This document shows, piece after piece, positions 31,370-44,129 of a stretch of 64,000 nt of DNA. The translations under genes and the position numbers were made by a program. How positions within the stretch are numbered: position 1 is the stretch's first letter; every line of letters starts with the position of its first letter. The notes below the pieces were generated by a model. The model did not search any database. It saw nothing but the letters and a program-made list of their open reading frames with translations, and had not been told where the DNA came from. The stretch is taken from the NCBI RefSeq assembly GCF_024713975.1, contig NC_091113.1, positions 16,211,001 to 16,275,000 on the forward strand. Direction: 5' to 3'. The stretch comes from Paralichthys olivaceus. Its lineage: Eukaryota; Chordata; Actinopteri; Pleuronectiformes; Paralichthyidae.

Positions 31370-31520
31370 AATCAAGAGGAGGATTCAAAATCCTGCTCCT
31401 CACACACAAGGGCCCTCAATAATCCAGCCCAGTCATACATTAGAGAGGTCATAGCACTGGATCGTCCCAATAGATCACTAGGCTCACTTGTGGTTCCTGG
31501 AGTGTGTAAAGCTCTTTTCT
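31370..31520 (+). mobile_element. L2-type LINE coding remnant (reverse transcriptase C-terminal end)
   Basis: One frame reads GGFKILLLTHKGPQ, then a stop, then a degraded stretch. FKILLLTYKALN is the conserved phrase near the end of ORF2 in fish L2/CR1-clade LINEs. The expected serine-rich LRSSGSPLLVVPR-like segment follows in shifted form (GSLVVPGV). It is a short, broken fragment. Confidence 0.55.
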
Positions 31521-31829
31521 GACATGCACGGAACACTGCAGATCATTGAATTCTAGTCATATAGCAGAAAACTGCAGTTTTGTTATGTCTTTAATTTACT
31601 GTACATCAAGAAAGCTTGTGGTGTGTTCACCACTATTCCACCAGGGGGCATTTGACTTTTTTGTGAAAGGCGTTCACTCCTGTGTCATGCACAGCCTGTA
31701 CTGGGGAAACAGTTGTCTACTGCTCTGGAGATGATGGTGGACGATGGTGACTTCTATCATATCGTTAATTAGATGGTGAGGTAGACAAAATGCAAAGCAT
31801 CTTCACAGTGTTCTCCAGGGTGTGTATTA

Positions 31830-32070
31830 CTGAGGTCTCAACTTGATCAATCAAAAGGTTTTTCTAGTCTTGATGACCACTTAGAGTGGACAAACTACCA
31901 AGAAAACTTTAAGCCGGGGGAACAGAACCATAGAAACCTCAGACATTCACCAGTGAGGGATCCCGCGATGTCACATGAAACAATAATTACATTCATGAGA
32001 AAAGAAAGTGTCTAACATACTGTAGATGGAGAGGAGAGGTGCATCCTGAATTTGTACTTGTACACTTGGT
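31830..32070. repeat. Dispersed repeat fragment
   Basis: Shares ACTACCAAGAAAACTTTAAG, CATAGAAACCTCAGA, GAGGGATCCCG and ATGAGAAAAGAAAGTGTCTA with the family described at 5010-5480, in the same order. Confidence 0.5.
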
Positions 32071-34373
32071 TTTCTGATAAAAGATCCCATGAATTTTTAA
32101 CTGTAAAAGCAGATGTTAAATTTTATTCACAAGTTTAAACGCAGGTTTTACAATCATTCTGAGTGTGTCAGAAACAGGTTGGCTTTTCAGTTTGTGCAGC
32201 TGTGGTTAGTGCCGTGTGCGAGTGTGTTCAACAGAAGTGAGGCCTGCACATGTACAATCTGATGGAGAAAGCAACACAAAGCTGACGTGCTCTTGCACAG
32301 ATTCAACATAGAAAATGAAAACAACGTTAATCACACATTAACACAGTCTTGTGTTCACGCTGCGGTGGATCCACACGGGACTCGTCTCCTGGGTTCCACC
32401 CGAGCACTTCAGATTCCCTGATTTAGATGAGTACAACGTGTGGATGGCGTCAGGGGCAGGGAGGAGAAGTTCACAGACACATATGATCAAACTCTGCTGG
32501 AGAGCCACACCGGTCAATGACAATTACATGAAGAGATCTATTAACCACCAATCAGAGGTTCTTAATTTAATTATCTGGGCTTATTTATGTATTAACATTA
32601 AACAAGAAGTGCAGTCTCGAACCAAATGTTCTTAATAGTTTTATAGGAAATGTTTAGTGATTAAAGTTGGAAACTGTGCGCGTGCTTGGCTCTTAAGCTT
32701 TCCAGTTCAGGTAGAAGAACAAACTCAACTTTCACAAACTCTTAAAGAAGCAGTTCGGTGGTTTGGAATAAATAACCTGAGTCACTTTCGTGCCAGAAGT
32801 TAGATGAGAAGCCTGATTCCCTCACGTCTGGAAATGTGAAGCTTAAGCTAGCAGGAGTCAGTTTGACTCAAAGACTGTGTATAAAGATGGACGTGAAGGC
32901 TACTTTAAAGCGAAGCCAAATCAACTGGATCGCCCCCTGGTGGCTGGCTGCAGTACAAGTCATAAACCTTGCCTCCTCTATCTTTGCAGATTGATCAAAC
33001 TAAAAAGTACAATTCAAATGATTTGGGTTGTGTCATCGTTGGGCTTCTCATCACACTGAGGTAAGTATTCATTTTCTGGTCAAGTTGGATTGAATTAGTT
33101 ATTTGATGCAATAAGAATGGGGTTAAATGACATGATTGACAGCTGACACTGGCTTGTGATTGGTTGAGAGCGAGTAGCGGTGGGACCTCTATAATACTGC
33201 TACACTTCACGATCACTGTAGTGCAGACTCCGGCTCCAAATTACGTCAGAACTGCAAGATGGCGGCACACACATTAGAGGCTGTTCTTGCCTAGTTTTCG
33301 AACATCAACAGGAAGTGGAGCTGTGTTGTTTATCTTTATATTCAGACTGGCTTAGCTGAGAATAAAGTCTTGAACGTTTACGCAGCATCTCTAAAGCTCA
33401 CTAACCACATTCGACAAAAACCGGCAAGAAAGTGAAGAAGCCACATTTCCCAACTAAAGTCAAACTGTTTCTTTAACTTTTTCTTTTTTGTGGGTGGAAA
33501 CAACACTCGACTTTCACAAGCATTTCAGAAAACATATTGCACAATGTATGAAAACAAAAGGAAGACGGAAACAAAAATACATGTTCATATTTTTTCTTTT
33601 TGCTACTACTTTGTACAATTCTAAGTATTTAGAAGTTCAGTCTGGCGCGTTTGTGTTGATACAGTGAATATAAGAAAATCTAATAATACTAGCGTGGCGT
33701 GTCACAACGCAGAATCAGCCTGCTCCAATGTTCCTGAACCTAAAGGCAGAGGTGGAGGAAACCGCTCACCTCGTTCTGATCCTGCTTCGCAAACACCTAA
33801 TATGGTACATTGGTGTATATACACAAACACACACATGTATATATGACATTAATATGTTCACACATACAGATTCTCTCCAGTCTCAGAGGCACTCCCTATA
33901 GTTAGGTGGTGTTAGTTGACAAAAATCTCAATGTTTTCAATCTGTCTAACTATCAGAATCATCTATGTGATTAAAAATAGCCATCCTTTGTATATTCCTC
34001 GGAAGACGTCTTAAAAAGCTGTCGTTCTTTCAAAAAAATAACTTTCCCTCTTTTCTGTTGTGTTTGGGGTTGGGATAAAGTCGGCGTGTGTGTCCCTCTG
34101 TCCAGAGACAATCCTCGCGAGTCTGTGAGACAAACGTCTGCATCCCTGTCGGTGCTTCCATCTGTCCACATTCACTGTTTACAGTTCCTCCAAAGTCTGT
34201 GCTTTTCCTTCTTTGTCCTCCCTTCATCTCGTGCTCTGTCACAGAGTCTGTCAAGAGAAGGAGAAGTGCCACGGGGGACATTTCCTGTCTCCTCCACAAT
34301 TTAAACGCAACGGAAAAAAAAGAAACCAGAGAGAACAGGCTGTGTAATAGCAGGTCTGCAGATGAGTCAAAGA

Positions 34374-37300
34374 TCAGATTTTCTCATCCGTCATCTCCAG
34401 GAACTGGGCGTAGACGTCTCTGGAACACTCCCCTTTCTGGTTGAACAGGAACTTGTAGTAGCTGCCGTCAGCACAAATGGCTGCTCCGTGGAGAGAGGGA
34501 GAGACAGAAGAGGGAAATGTCGTCAGCAGATACAGACCAGAGACACAGAACAAGAGCAGTCTGGTTTTTATAAGAATGTGACAGGGAAGACTCACATTTA
34601 AAGTTAAGATAATGTAATTGAGTGGCACCAAGATGAAAATTTACTTTCAAGATCCACACCTCAAACCCTGAGCACAGCCAAGAATCTCTGTACTTAAAGA
34701 AAACCATTTCTTTAGTTTTTTTAATATTTTTTCAAAGGTAAGAAAAATAAAAAAATAAACTTTCACTTTCCGACACTGTGGGCTATAATATCCCAGGAGT
34801 TAGAGTGGAAGGGCTAGAGTCACAAAATATTAAGGAAACCAAAGTTCTTCAGCTTTCAGTGGCTACAATTCAGTTAGTCAGCCAACTCCTGCATAATGGA
34901 TAATTATGTAATTGTAGAAACATGCAGTGTTAAAATTGGGCACACGAGCTCTGATCTTGTTGCCGCCCACCACAGCAGTGACGATGAAAACCTCCAGCTC
35001 ACAAGAAACATGTTTGCCTTTCACTCATGCACAACGCAGCAGGAGATTGCCCGCCCATGTTCACAACACAGAAATCTGCGGCGCATTCAGGTGAGGAGAG
35101 GTGCAGCAGGAGGTGACGTATGCACCTCCCTGCAGAGATCGAGCTTTGTTTACAGCACATCGACACCTTATTGTCTTTCCAAGTTGACATCTTGGTTGGC
35201 ATATCCTATGTGTATGGCACCTTTGTTTCATCCTGAGATATTTTTGTACTCTCTGTTTTTCAGCTTTGCGTCCCTCGCGTGTTACAAACATCGGACATTA
35301 TCTTGATTTTTGTTAATGATGACACATATAGCCCCCTCCAAAAATGGCAGGAGATTATCCGGAGTTTAGCGGTACAACACCACAGCAAGTCAAACTACAG
35401 CTTCTCAGTGATCTCAAAGCGGAATTAACGCATACACACAAGTGCTTTGAAGAAATACTGAACATCAAAATCATACTGAAGATAAAAGATTTAATAAACT
35501 GCATTAGATTTAGCTGGTTGGGTCTAATTCTATAACAAATGAATGTGTCTCTCTCATTTGTTATTTTTGCTCTAACATGTGAACAGCTTGTCTCCCACTA
35601 CATTTAGACTGGAATCTGTTTGTATCCTGTGACAAAGGGAAAAAGCTGTAACACACATTCTGCTTTACTCTTATGAGACGCTTCGCATTATTCTATGTCA
35701 GTCTATTTAAAAGAAGAATTGTGTTTTTCTCATATTATGGGTCTGATGTTTGTAGTTTTGGCCATCATTGATAATAATGAACCCACCAGAGCGTTTGGAG
35801 ATATCTGGGAACATTAATATATGTAATATATATGACTACCAGCAAGAAACATGAGCCATCAGACAGGTTTGTGTAGCCTCTGGTAAAGTAATTATGTAAA
35901 AAGAATTAAAGCAAAGTCAACAGTGATGTCAATAACAGAGCTTCATGATCCAGGAAGCATCACAGTCCAAACTGAACTCACCTATGACAGCGTTGGGCTC
36001 CGTTCCAAAGGCACACACACAGGGAGAACCTGAGGGGACCTGGAACTTGGAGAAGCTCCACTTCGAGCTGAAGTATTTGGGAAGAAAGCTGGCCGATGCC
36101 AAGCTGCGGAGAGAGGGACACGCAGCCAAGACACCGTTTTTTACTTTTTCATATTGACACTTTTGTTTTCGTAATTAAATTCGTTCTGTTGCTCGACCAG
36201 TTTGAATTATTATTAAGCAGATGGGGGAAGAAAGCTTTTAGCAGAAACTGACCTCGACTGTTTGTTCCTTTTGGGATCCTCTGCAGCAAAGATGTGGACT
36301 GTGCCGTGGTCACTGGACACACAGATGAGGGATGCATCCTGGTTGAAATTAATGCTGGGATGGGACAAAGCAGATATAAGGACATAAGAGCAGGGACACT
36401 ACAAGCAGTCATGTACCTATCACCTATACAGATTTCATTTGTGTGACGTGGGTAGGATTACCATAATGAGTGTGGAATTATTAGAAAAATTATTATTAAC
36501 ATACTGTGCAGTAGTTTCCAAGGCAATAGTTGCAAGCAAATAAAAACTATACTTTTAAAAAGAGACTTGAAGCTATAGTCTTACAACTTACATCACCAAG
36601 TCAGTTCGCTGACTATATGACTCCTCTGGAACCTTGCTTTTATTTTGAAATTCTCTCTCGCTGGTTATGACATGACACTTCATAGTAAAAGTAAACCTAT
36701 GGACCCCAGCTCTGTTGATCAGGTGACTCTGTCTTAGCATGTTTCTTTGCCTGTTGCAGCCATTTCAGAGGCTACGCTGCACATCGCAGATGGTCGAGTT
36801 TTTTTGGAAACTAAACAAGAAACTGTTGTAAGCAGAAGTACTGACCGGGACTAAAGCAACTGCTATTGGTCCCTTTTACATGTTATGCTGTAAAACCCTA
36901 GATATTCAGTAACTACTGTTGTCATGGTTTCTTTAACATTGTGAGAGCAGTTTAGAAAAATATGAGCATATGTAGGGGACTGATGTCTATGAGTGTGCAA
37001 TTTGGTGCAGCTTGATTGGGACATAAATTCTGATCTTCTCAATCTCAGACATACAAACATTATTGTAAAACACGTTTCTTTCCTGAATTATTGTGGTGAT
37101 GTTACTTCCCCCCCACACTCTCACTGCCAATCTTCAAGAACATACATCTGACTGAGTGCTGGAGTGGAGCACTCGGACTGTGGTCTGACTGTCCGTAAGT
37201 CTAGTGAATGTATTCAAACTGCAGCTGCAACCTGTCCATATGCTGCACGTTTGTGGGAAAGACTCAAATGTAACCAGAGCAGCCTGCCTTGGTTTTTTGT

Positions 37301-40300
37301 TGAAGATGATCTTTTTTGAAGAAGCAGCAATCATCTCCATCTACACCATTTATCTTTTTGCCTTGCTATGTTTATCTCATGTATCTAAAGCCCCTTTTCC
37401 ACTGGACAAACACACTCTAACAAACACTAACATCTGGCTTTTGTCAGCAATGGGAATTAATACAATCTGCCTTCAATCCTGGGTCCAATGACTGCAGAGG
37501 ACAGGGGTATCAATCGGCTGTGGCTCCAATCGGTAGTGATGGAAACAAGACACCCGTGTGAATGCACTAATTGAGCAAGACAGCGAAATGAGAGCGCATC
37601 TCAGTTTGTTAGTGCGTTCAATCACCAGGTTTACACATGTTTAAAAAAAAACGGTGTAAAAGAGGTATAGATGTCAGTAGCATTACTGCTCAGTGCTCAC
37701 CAGTAAATGTTAGCTGCCTGAGAGCCTCGTCTTAGCTCCTGTATGAGCTGACCTGCAGACGTGTCGAAAATTCTTATAAGAGTCCCCTGTGGAAACACGG
37801 ATTAGAGACAAGTCAGCAACAACAGAAACAAACCACAGTGTGCGTTTTTTCTTTCTCTATTCACATTGAGCATCGTGGCATTACATACTTTCTCTGACGC
37901 AGTAGCTATCCTTGTGCCCTGCAGGTTGAGGGCGATGCAGCACAGCGACCCCTCATGGGCGGGAATGTCAACTGGGGGCTTCTCTGTGTTGGCCAGGTCC
38001 ACTATCTGCACGTGGCCCGAATGAGTCCCAGGGAACGCCAGCAGAGAGTTGTTACTGTTGGGACACAGCACACATAGACCTGAGGAGAGAGGAAGAAAGA
38101 GAAGGAACAGGCTGGTTATACTTTATTATTTACAAGTTATTTTATGGTTCCAAATATTTTAAGCGGATGCCAGTTGTTTTTTCTGGCTGCAGCATTAACC
38201 TAAAATATTTGAAAGTTGAACCAGTCACAGGGTTTCCGTGGATGAAGACATCTTGGATTATCTGGAGTTCGAAGAGAGGGAACTGACCTTTGGGATTGTA
38301 GCAGGTCTCAAACACATGCAGCTGATGGGGGTTGTGGGTAAATGTGAACACTTTGATCATTGAGTCCAGGACCACCACAATCCTGAGAACAGAGGAGAAC
38401 AAACACTGAAGATAAAAAATAAAACTCAAAGTCAAGGAAATCCACTCAATGCCACTAACTCCAGTGATAAAACCAGAGGAGACGATCAATTCAGGAGATT
38501 TTGAATGCCAAGTACAAAATAGTGATGAGGCTGCACAGTGTGTCCTCGTCTCACCACAACAGCACTGATGAGTGATTAAGTTTGTCTGAGATAAAAAAAA
38601 AAAATGGAAACACTGAATGAATTCTATGGATAAAATGACAAGAGAGGATTCTTGTTCAGATGAAGCAGCACAAAGCTGTTTTTCTGTCCACTCGAGTCTT
38701 CAACTCGATCTTTGTTACCTGTCACGTCGAAGCTTCACTGCCTTAACTTCTGTTGAGAACTCAATCTCAATAACTGTCTTCTTCTTCAGGTCATCCCAGA
38801 TCATTACTAGGGTACCGAGCAAACACAAAGATTAAACATTCAACTGAGCCACATTCATAAGTGTAATACTTAACAGAAGTTTCTTTAGTGATTCCTCTTT
38901 AATCAAGTTACATTTAGAACTTAATTACAACCAACAGTATTTCTGGCTGTAGATATCAATAATTCCTAAAGACCTAATTAATTAAATCTATATGACCTGG
39001 ATTGTTCAATTGTATTTTTTGCTGAATTAACACTGTGCATACAGAGTGGATTAGTGTCCCGTAGCCAGGATTAATGACTGTATTTGCTTCAGGTCTGATG
39101 ATATTGACTGAAACTCCACCAAAAAAGAACCCACAGTCACAACTGCCCCACCTTTAGTCTACAAATGCTCAACATCTCCTGAAAACATTGAAGAACTAAC
39201 ATTACTGCTTATGACAGGCAAAAGAATATATTTAAGATCATTCATACACAAAGTTAAAGAGTCTAAATTTCCTCAAGGAAACTCATCTTTTCAAGACCAG
39301 GAAATACCTTCAGGTCAATTGTACTACTTGTGTTTTTGTGTCAGAATAGAAACCTTAAGTAGGCACCACAAACCTTTGTTAGTTGGATACTTGGGTTTCT
39401 TCCCTCCTCCCACTAGTGCCAAATAGTTACACCTAAACAGCATCTCCACGTGGCCAACCCCGCCCTCCAGGAACTCTGAAAGTTAATGGTAATATCAATA
39501 ACAACAGAGAAACATGCAGATGATATAACATGAGAAGTGAGTGTGCTTGTCATTCAAATAACATTTGCACCCCTCTTCTAATCACTCTTTTTTCTTCATG
39601 TGTGAAAATGACAGACAGCCGAGCACAACGACGAGACCGAGTGAGACTGGCCCCCTGCATGTTTAACATGCCAAACACCAGGAGCAAAGAATTTTTTTAC
39701 ATGCTTAAAAGCCTGCCGGCGTATCATACCCAAAACAAATAGGGAGCAGCATATTAGAGTCAGGGTGTCAAAACAAGAAACGAGGAATTGCATCATCAGT
39801 CCTTCCTTCCTCCTCTTTCCTCTGTCAGACTGGCGATCAGGAATTCTGGGACAAATCCCCATTGGCTGCTGGATCAGTGGCCAGTGGACCGTGAAAAGAT
39901 CCACGCATTTTTTAAACCAACCCTTTCCGAATGCCTACTAGCTGCGGCGCACACAAGGGCAGACTGGACGCTACAGTGACTCACCATCACATTTTGAGGT
40001 ACAAAGTGGTGTTATGACACAGCCCGGGGCAGGACTAGCTGGTTGGCATGTTAGCACAAGCAGCTACATACAGTATGTCTCTGCAATGACATCCAAACTG
40101 TTATTGCTTCAGATTCTGTTGATAATTTTAGATTAGGTTGGAATGTTGTAAACCAAAACACAACTATGCTGCACCTTTACATCTGAAGAATTACAGACGT
40201 CACTCTTGAGCAACCCATGGGCTGAGATATTTTTAACTTCCTCTTCCAATCACTCCATATTTAATGGGTTGCACTTCTTTGCATTCGGCGTGAAAGTAAA

Positions 40301-42386
40301 AGGGCTCTTAAGTCGACTGCTGAGCATTGCATAATAAATGATCTGTTGAAACTGTTATTAAAACCTTATAGACGACAATATAATCAAATAAATTAAAACA
40401 ATATGTGCTAACCCAGGTTAAGGATTTCACCAGTAAATATCAGCTGTTGTTTTAATTGTCTATTGTTATATTAGTTGTTCTATTTCAGCAGCATGCAGCC
40501 CACTAGCCTTTTTGCTGTTTTTAACATAAGGAAACTTTGTTCCAGAACTACACACATCGCTGTATAGCTCAAATTACATCCATAATTTATCACAATTAGA
40601 TTTGTCAAAAGTTTCACTGAAACAAAAATTAAAGGTCCAGTGTGTAAGATTTAGGTGAAAGGGAACTATTGGCAGAAATTTAATGTAGAATAATCCTCAT
40701 GATGTTTTCACTAGTTTGTTTCATCTAAATTGTATGAATTGTAGTTTTCTTTACCCCAGAAAAGGTCCTTTATATTTAAATACTTTATATTTACATGGAG
40801 GGGACCCTCTCTATGGAGGCAGCCATGTTTTTTTACATTAGTCCAGACTGGACAAACTAAACACCTTTTGAGTTTTTATGACAACTGAAGCTACCACAGG
40901 TTCTTTTTCATGTTTGGAAGGAGAGGGTGAGGTGAGGGGTGTTCAGCTGCAACATGCAACTTCAACACTAGATCTCACTAAAGTCTACAAACTGTACCTG
41001 TAAGTGTTAATATACATCAACTTAACCCACTGTTAACAGGGAGGCAGGGAACAAGGTTTGTCATGTGCCAATGTGAAAGACTCTGTTACCTTGTTTCTCC
41101 TTCTCTTTGAGAGGATCTGTGTTGTACACACGAAACCCATTTTCCATTCCACAGGCAAAGCATCCTGGAGATGAGCACAAAGACCAGAGCAGCGATCAGA
41201 CATGAACCAACACACACTGAACAATCATCCACATGTGTTGTAATATCAGGAGGGATTTGTCAGAACAAAATTAAATCACCCAAACACCACCAGTCCTGAC
41301 AGTAACGGCCCCGTGTAGCTTTTTTTTTTTTTTTTTTTTATTGGACAACACTGGCCCCAGAGCAGCCTCTAAAAACCCGCAGGACTGACAGTGGACATGG
41401 AACAAATGATTAACTTCTGCTGGCTTTTCCACGAGACAGCTGATGGTGGCTGCCATCGCTGCCTCAGAGAGGTCATGTGAGGTGTTCGGTCACTTGATAA
41501 CGTTCCACTCGTGTCACTTCTCTCTCGCGGACAGTCGCCACCAGTATCACGTTTATTATTGTTGTTGTTCACTGCATCGGTGTTTAGTTGGAGTCGCTGG
41601 AGGAAAATACTTGACGGCCTGTGTGAATGGCTGGTCGGTAATCGAGGAACATTTAAACAACAGTTGTTTCAACCATACGGACGAATACATGTGTAACTGT
41701 GCTTCTTAAACCCAGTGATCTAAGATACGCGTGAGCTTATTTTGGATGTTCGTCACGTGTAATGAGCTCAAAACAGCGGTATGGTCAAACTTAGCCTAAC
41801 TAGCTGTTACCTAGCCAATGCTAGCCGTTGGGATAACCAAGGCACGTATGGTGGTCGGTGAAATTTCGCCAACATTAGCTTTTGGCTAAGTCACCTTACA
41901 CTAACTACACGAGCTAGGTTCGTGTTAAAGTACAGGTTAACCACTAATTCACGTCCAACTTAACAGCCCCTGTCATGTGGACCCAACATTAGCGAGTTAG
42001 CTGCCTTGAGTGGTGGCTGAAAATGGAAAGGCTACGCTAGCGATTTGGCTAGCTGCGGGGGTACAGGATAGCTTCAAGCTAGCATCTACTAAATGTCCAG
42101 CGCGTTGAGTTGACGTGTGTGGGGCAACTGCGACACAGCAGCACCGTCGTGAGATGTTTTCCATCGTGCAGAACACGAAGCTGCGGTTGTTACACGATGC
42201 GATTAATTCATTAGGGGAGAAGTGAACGGGTTAGCAGCATTAGCCTAGCACCCGCGACGCTGACAATTTCTCCTCGGGAGGAAAAACTAAAACCCCAACA
42301 TGACAGCGCAGCCTCTTACCGTGGTCCTGGTTGAATCCAGCATAAAGGAGCCCGTTGCCGTGAGGATTAGACGGGAGTAAATTCAT
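34374..42386 (-). CDS. wdr45b: WD repeat domain phosphoinositide-interacting protein 3 (WDR45B/WIPI3)
   Basis: Ten coding exons read from the right: 42320-42386, 41090-41164, 39374-39475, 38719-38806, 38288-38382, 37889-38079, 37701-37786, 36253-36354, 35982-36103, 34374-34480. The sum is 1035 nt, in frame, 344 aa, the same length as human WDR45B. The protein starts [20 protein letters not shown] and ends FLEMTDEKI; most of it matches the human protein as I remember it. It is a PROPPIN: a seven-bladed propeller that binds PI3P and PI(3,5)P2 through the L/FRRG motif, here LRRG at residues 224-227 ([14 protein letters not shown]). WIPI3 acts in autophagosome formation and links AMPK/TSC signalling to the FIP200-ULK1 complex on membranes. 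All introns are GT-AG. A MITE lies in intron 2 and a TAGC-rich tract in intron 1. Neighbour foxk2 is also its neighbour in human. Confidence 0.96.
40629..41003. mobile_element. Full-length MITE copy in wdr45b intron 2
   Basis: Starts TTAAAGGTCCAGTGTGTAAG and ends at a decayed terminus (AACTGTACCTGTAA). It is inverted relative to the copies at 9069 and 22808. It contains the same CATGTTTTTTTACATTAGTC and GGTGAGGTGAGGGGTGTTCA phrases. Its left end lies about 90 bp beyond an AT-rich unique stretch and its right end about 90 bp from exon 2. Confidence 0.85.
41318..41340. repeat. Poly-T tract in wdr45b intron 1
   Basis: About 22 T on the plus strand (poly-A relative to the gene). It may be a retroposed tail, but no body is recognisable next to it. 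Confidence 0.8.
41780..42260. promoter_or_regulatory. wdr45b: TAGC-rich tract in wdr45b intron 1, next to the promoter
   Basis: About 16 occurrences of TAGC (either strand) in 480 bp, many as GCTAGC, TTAGC or CTAGC, against roughly four expected by chance. They are spaced irregularly, so this is not a simple tandem repeat. A similar, smaller cluster lies at 51655-51870 beside the start of the zinc-finger gene. The function is unknown, and the position just inside a transcription unit is the notable point. Confidence 0.5.
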
Positions 42387-42620
42387 CGTTTTCTGCACAG
42401 AGCTCTCAGAGGCAACGCTAACAAGTGAATCCAGCGGCTCCAGTGTGACGAGCTAACTCGCTACCATTCCTCGGGAGTGTGTGGGGCAGGGACCAGCAAA
42501 ACAACAGAGAGGTTCCTGTCAGGATCACTGGGAGTTTACACTGGGCTGCACCGACGCGACTGAGCAAACATGTAGCTGCGGGATCACGTATCATCCCCGT
42601 CGATGGTTTCTAATAGAGAT
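42387..42620 (-). promoter_or_regulatory. wdr45b: wdr45b promoter and 5' UTR
   Basis: CpG-containing, GC-richer DNA immediately upstream of the ATG on the minus strand, without a TATA box. It is placed by position and composition only. The transcription start is not determined. Confidence 0.45.
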
Positions 42621-42939
42621 AAACGTGTGACACAAGCACTGATCAAAGAAGGGCGTGGACATTTCAGCACTCACAGTGGACGATTTAATGATCGGCGAAT
42701 CTCAGTTCCTAGTTTTTGTGGTCAAAGATTATTCGACTTTATTATTTAATTAATAAGTTGTACTGGCCACAACATGGAATGAAGGGGTTAAGGTTTTTAT
42801 AGTGACTTTAACTACACAACATCCCCATCGGACATGTTTACATACGTCAGGTGTCAGACAGATCAACTCTTAAACCATTAACAAATCAGAACTGATTAGT
42901 GGTTTTTGAAGGTAATTTATGATCAAAGGAGCCCACCAA

Positions 42940-43012
42940 GCCCCAGTGGCCTAATGGATAAGGCACTGGCCTCCTAAGCCAGGGATTGTGGGTTCGAGTC
43001 CCATCTGGGGTG
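42940..43012 (+). tRNA. tRNA-Arg (anticodon CCT)
   Basis: 73 nt without intron. The acceptor stem GCCCCAG pairs with CTGGGGT, with a terminal G-T wobble as I recall for vertebrate tRNA-Arg-CCT. The anticodon stem CTGGC/GCCAG encloses the loop CTCCTAA with CCT at 42973-42975. The T arm is TGGGTTCGAGTCCCA, and both internal promoter boxes are intact (A box TGGCCTAATGG, B box GGTTCGAGTCC). A T5 polymerase III terminator lies at 43020-43024. It decodes AGG. The gene lies alone between the wdr45b promoter and the zinc-finger gene's 3' end. Confidence 0.96.
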
Positions 43013-43024
43013 GTCTGTCTTTTT

Positions 43025-43761
43025 GGAGGGTTGTTTCTAGCTGTTTTCATGTACAGAGTAATTGTTTAAGTGAGAAACTAGTACCTGCAAATGATTAATT
43101 TAGTATAATTATGATTTATTGATTTGTTTCTGCATTCATTAACAGAACCCACTGATTCTTAAGGCAGCAGGAAGTACCTGGATAGTAGATGTAGAGTATG
43201 ATTGTATGATCAATGTAGAGGCCTGGCTTTGGGTGAATACTAACATTTTCCAAAGTCCTCAGATTTTTCTTTAAAAATCTGCTAAACTGTTACATGGTAT
43301 TAACTTGTGCAGAAATGTTGGTTTGTTGAAGTTTCAATAGCATTATTAGTCTGAATTTAATTAATCAATTTTTGTAAAAAACTTAATTGTCACAGCAGGA
43401 AAACGACAGGTTTATTAAATAACATTGATCATGGCTTTGTTATGCTTATGTGTCCTAGGAAGCACCCCATGTGGGGCAGCAGGCACAACACCAGGACCCT
43501 GAAACCAGTGACAATGTCAAAATGTCCAGAGTAGGCAAAATGCCTTCAGGCTGTAAAAGCAAATAAAAAATGACAAACAGCTTTGGTTGATAGCTAGTCA
43601 TGAAAATGACTAAGCATTTTCACTGTTCTACAGACTATTTTGAGCTCACTACTGCAGATTTGATATTAGAGCAACAAATCTTAATGAAACCCTTGAAGAA
43701 GCATTTTAAATGTTCAAATGACCTCGAGTAAATGACGTGACACCTGTATTTGAACACCCAA
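43025..43761. other. Spacer between tRNA-Arg and the zinc-finger gene 3' end
   Basis: AT-rich unique sequence in which I see no gene and no clear repeat. Confidence 0.6.
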
Positions 43762-43767
43762 TTTATT
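43762..43767 (-). terminator. Polyadenylation signal AATAAA of the zinc-finger gene
   Basis: AATAAA on the minus strand, about 360 nt past the stop codon at 44130. This gives a 3' UTR of ordinary length. Confidence 0.55.
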
Positions 43768-44129
43768 CAAGAAGAATAAAGAATTCGCAAAGGAATTAAG
43801 GTTCTTATTACCTATACATACAAATCTTATGTAGAGCTACAGCAAATTTGTCTGTAAAAAATACAAAGTTACATTTTCATGAGCCACTATACAATTACAG
43901 TTCCTATCAATCCAGGCTGCGACAGCCACAGATAAACAATGTGGCTGACATCTTAAACAAACGGTCCTTCAGCTGGAAAACCTGGACTAAAAATCCTCAT
44001 GTCAAGTGTCCATGAGCAAGAGGTCAAATCCTCAACCAAGATCTGCTTTTCCACTGATGCTGACCTCCTCCAATAAGCGGAAAATAAAGAGAATATTCAA
44101 ACAGGCATTTGCATAATGGTTAATATTAT

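Larger units (their letters stand above)
31031..34373. other. Region between the foxk2 and wdr45b tails
   Basis: The two genes converge here. The right part is probably wdr45b 3' UTR on the minus strand. A minus-strand AATAAA lies at 32122-32127, which would imply a UTR of about 2.2 kb, but shorter forms are possible. An L2-type LINE fragment (31370) and a dispersed repeat (31830) lie in the left part. From 32640 to 34370 I see no other feature. Confidence 0.45.

Noticed and set aside
34896-35306. 136-codon frame in wdr45b intron 9 on the opposite strand
   Set aside because: No recognisable domain and no splice support. The surrounding sequence has the feel of an interspersed repeat, but I could not match it to a family confidently.
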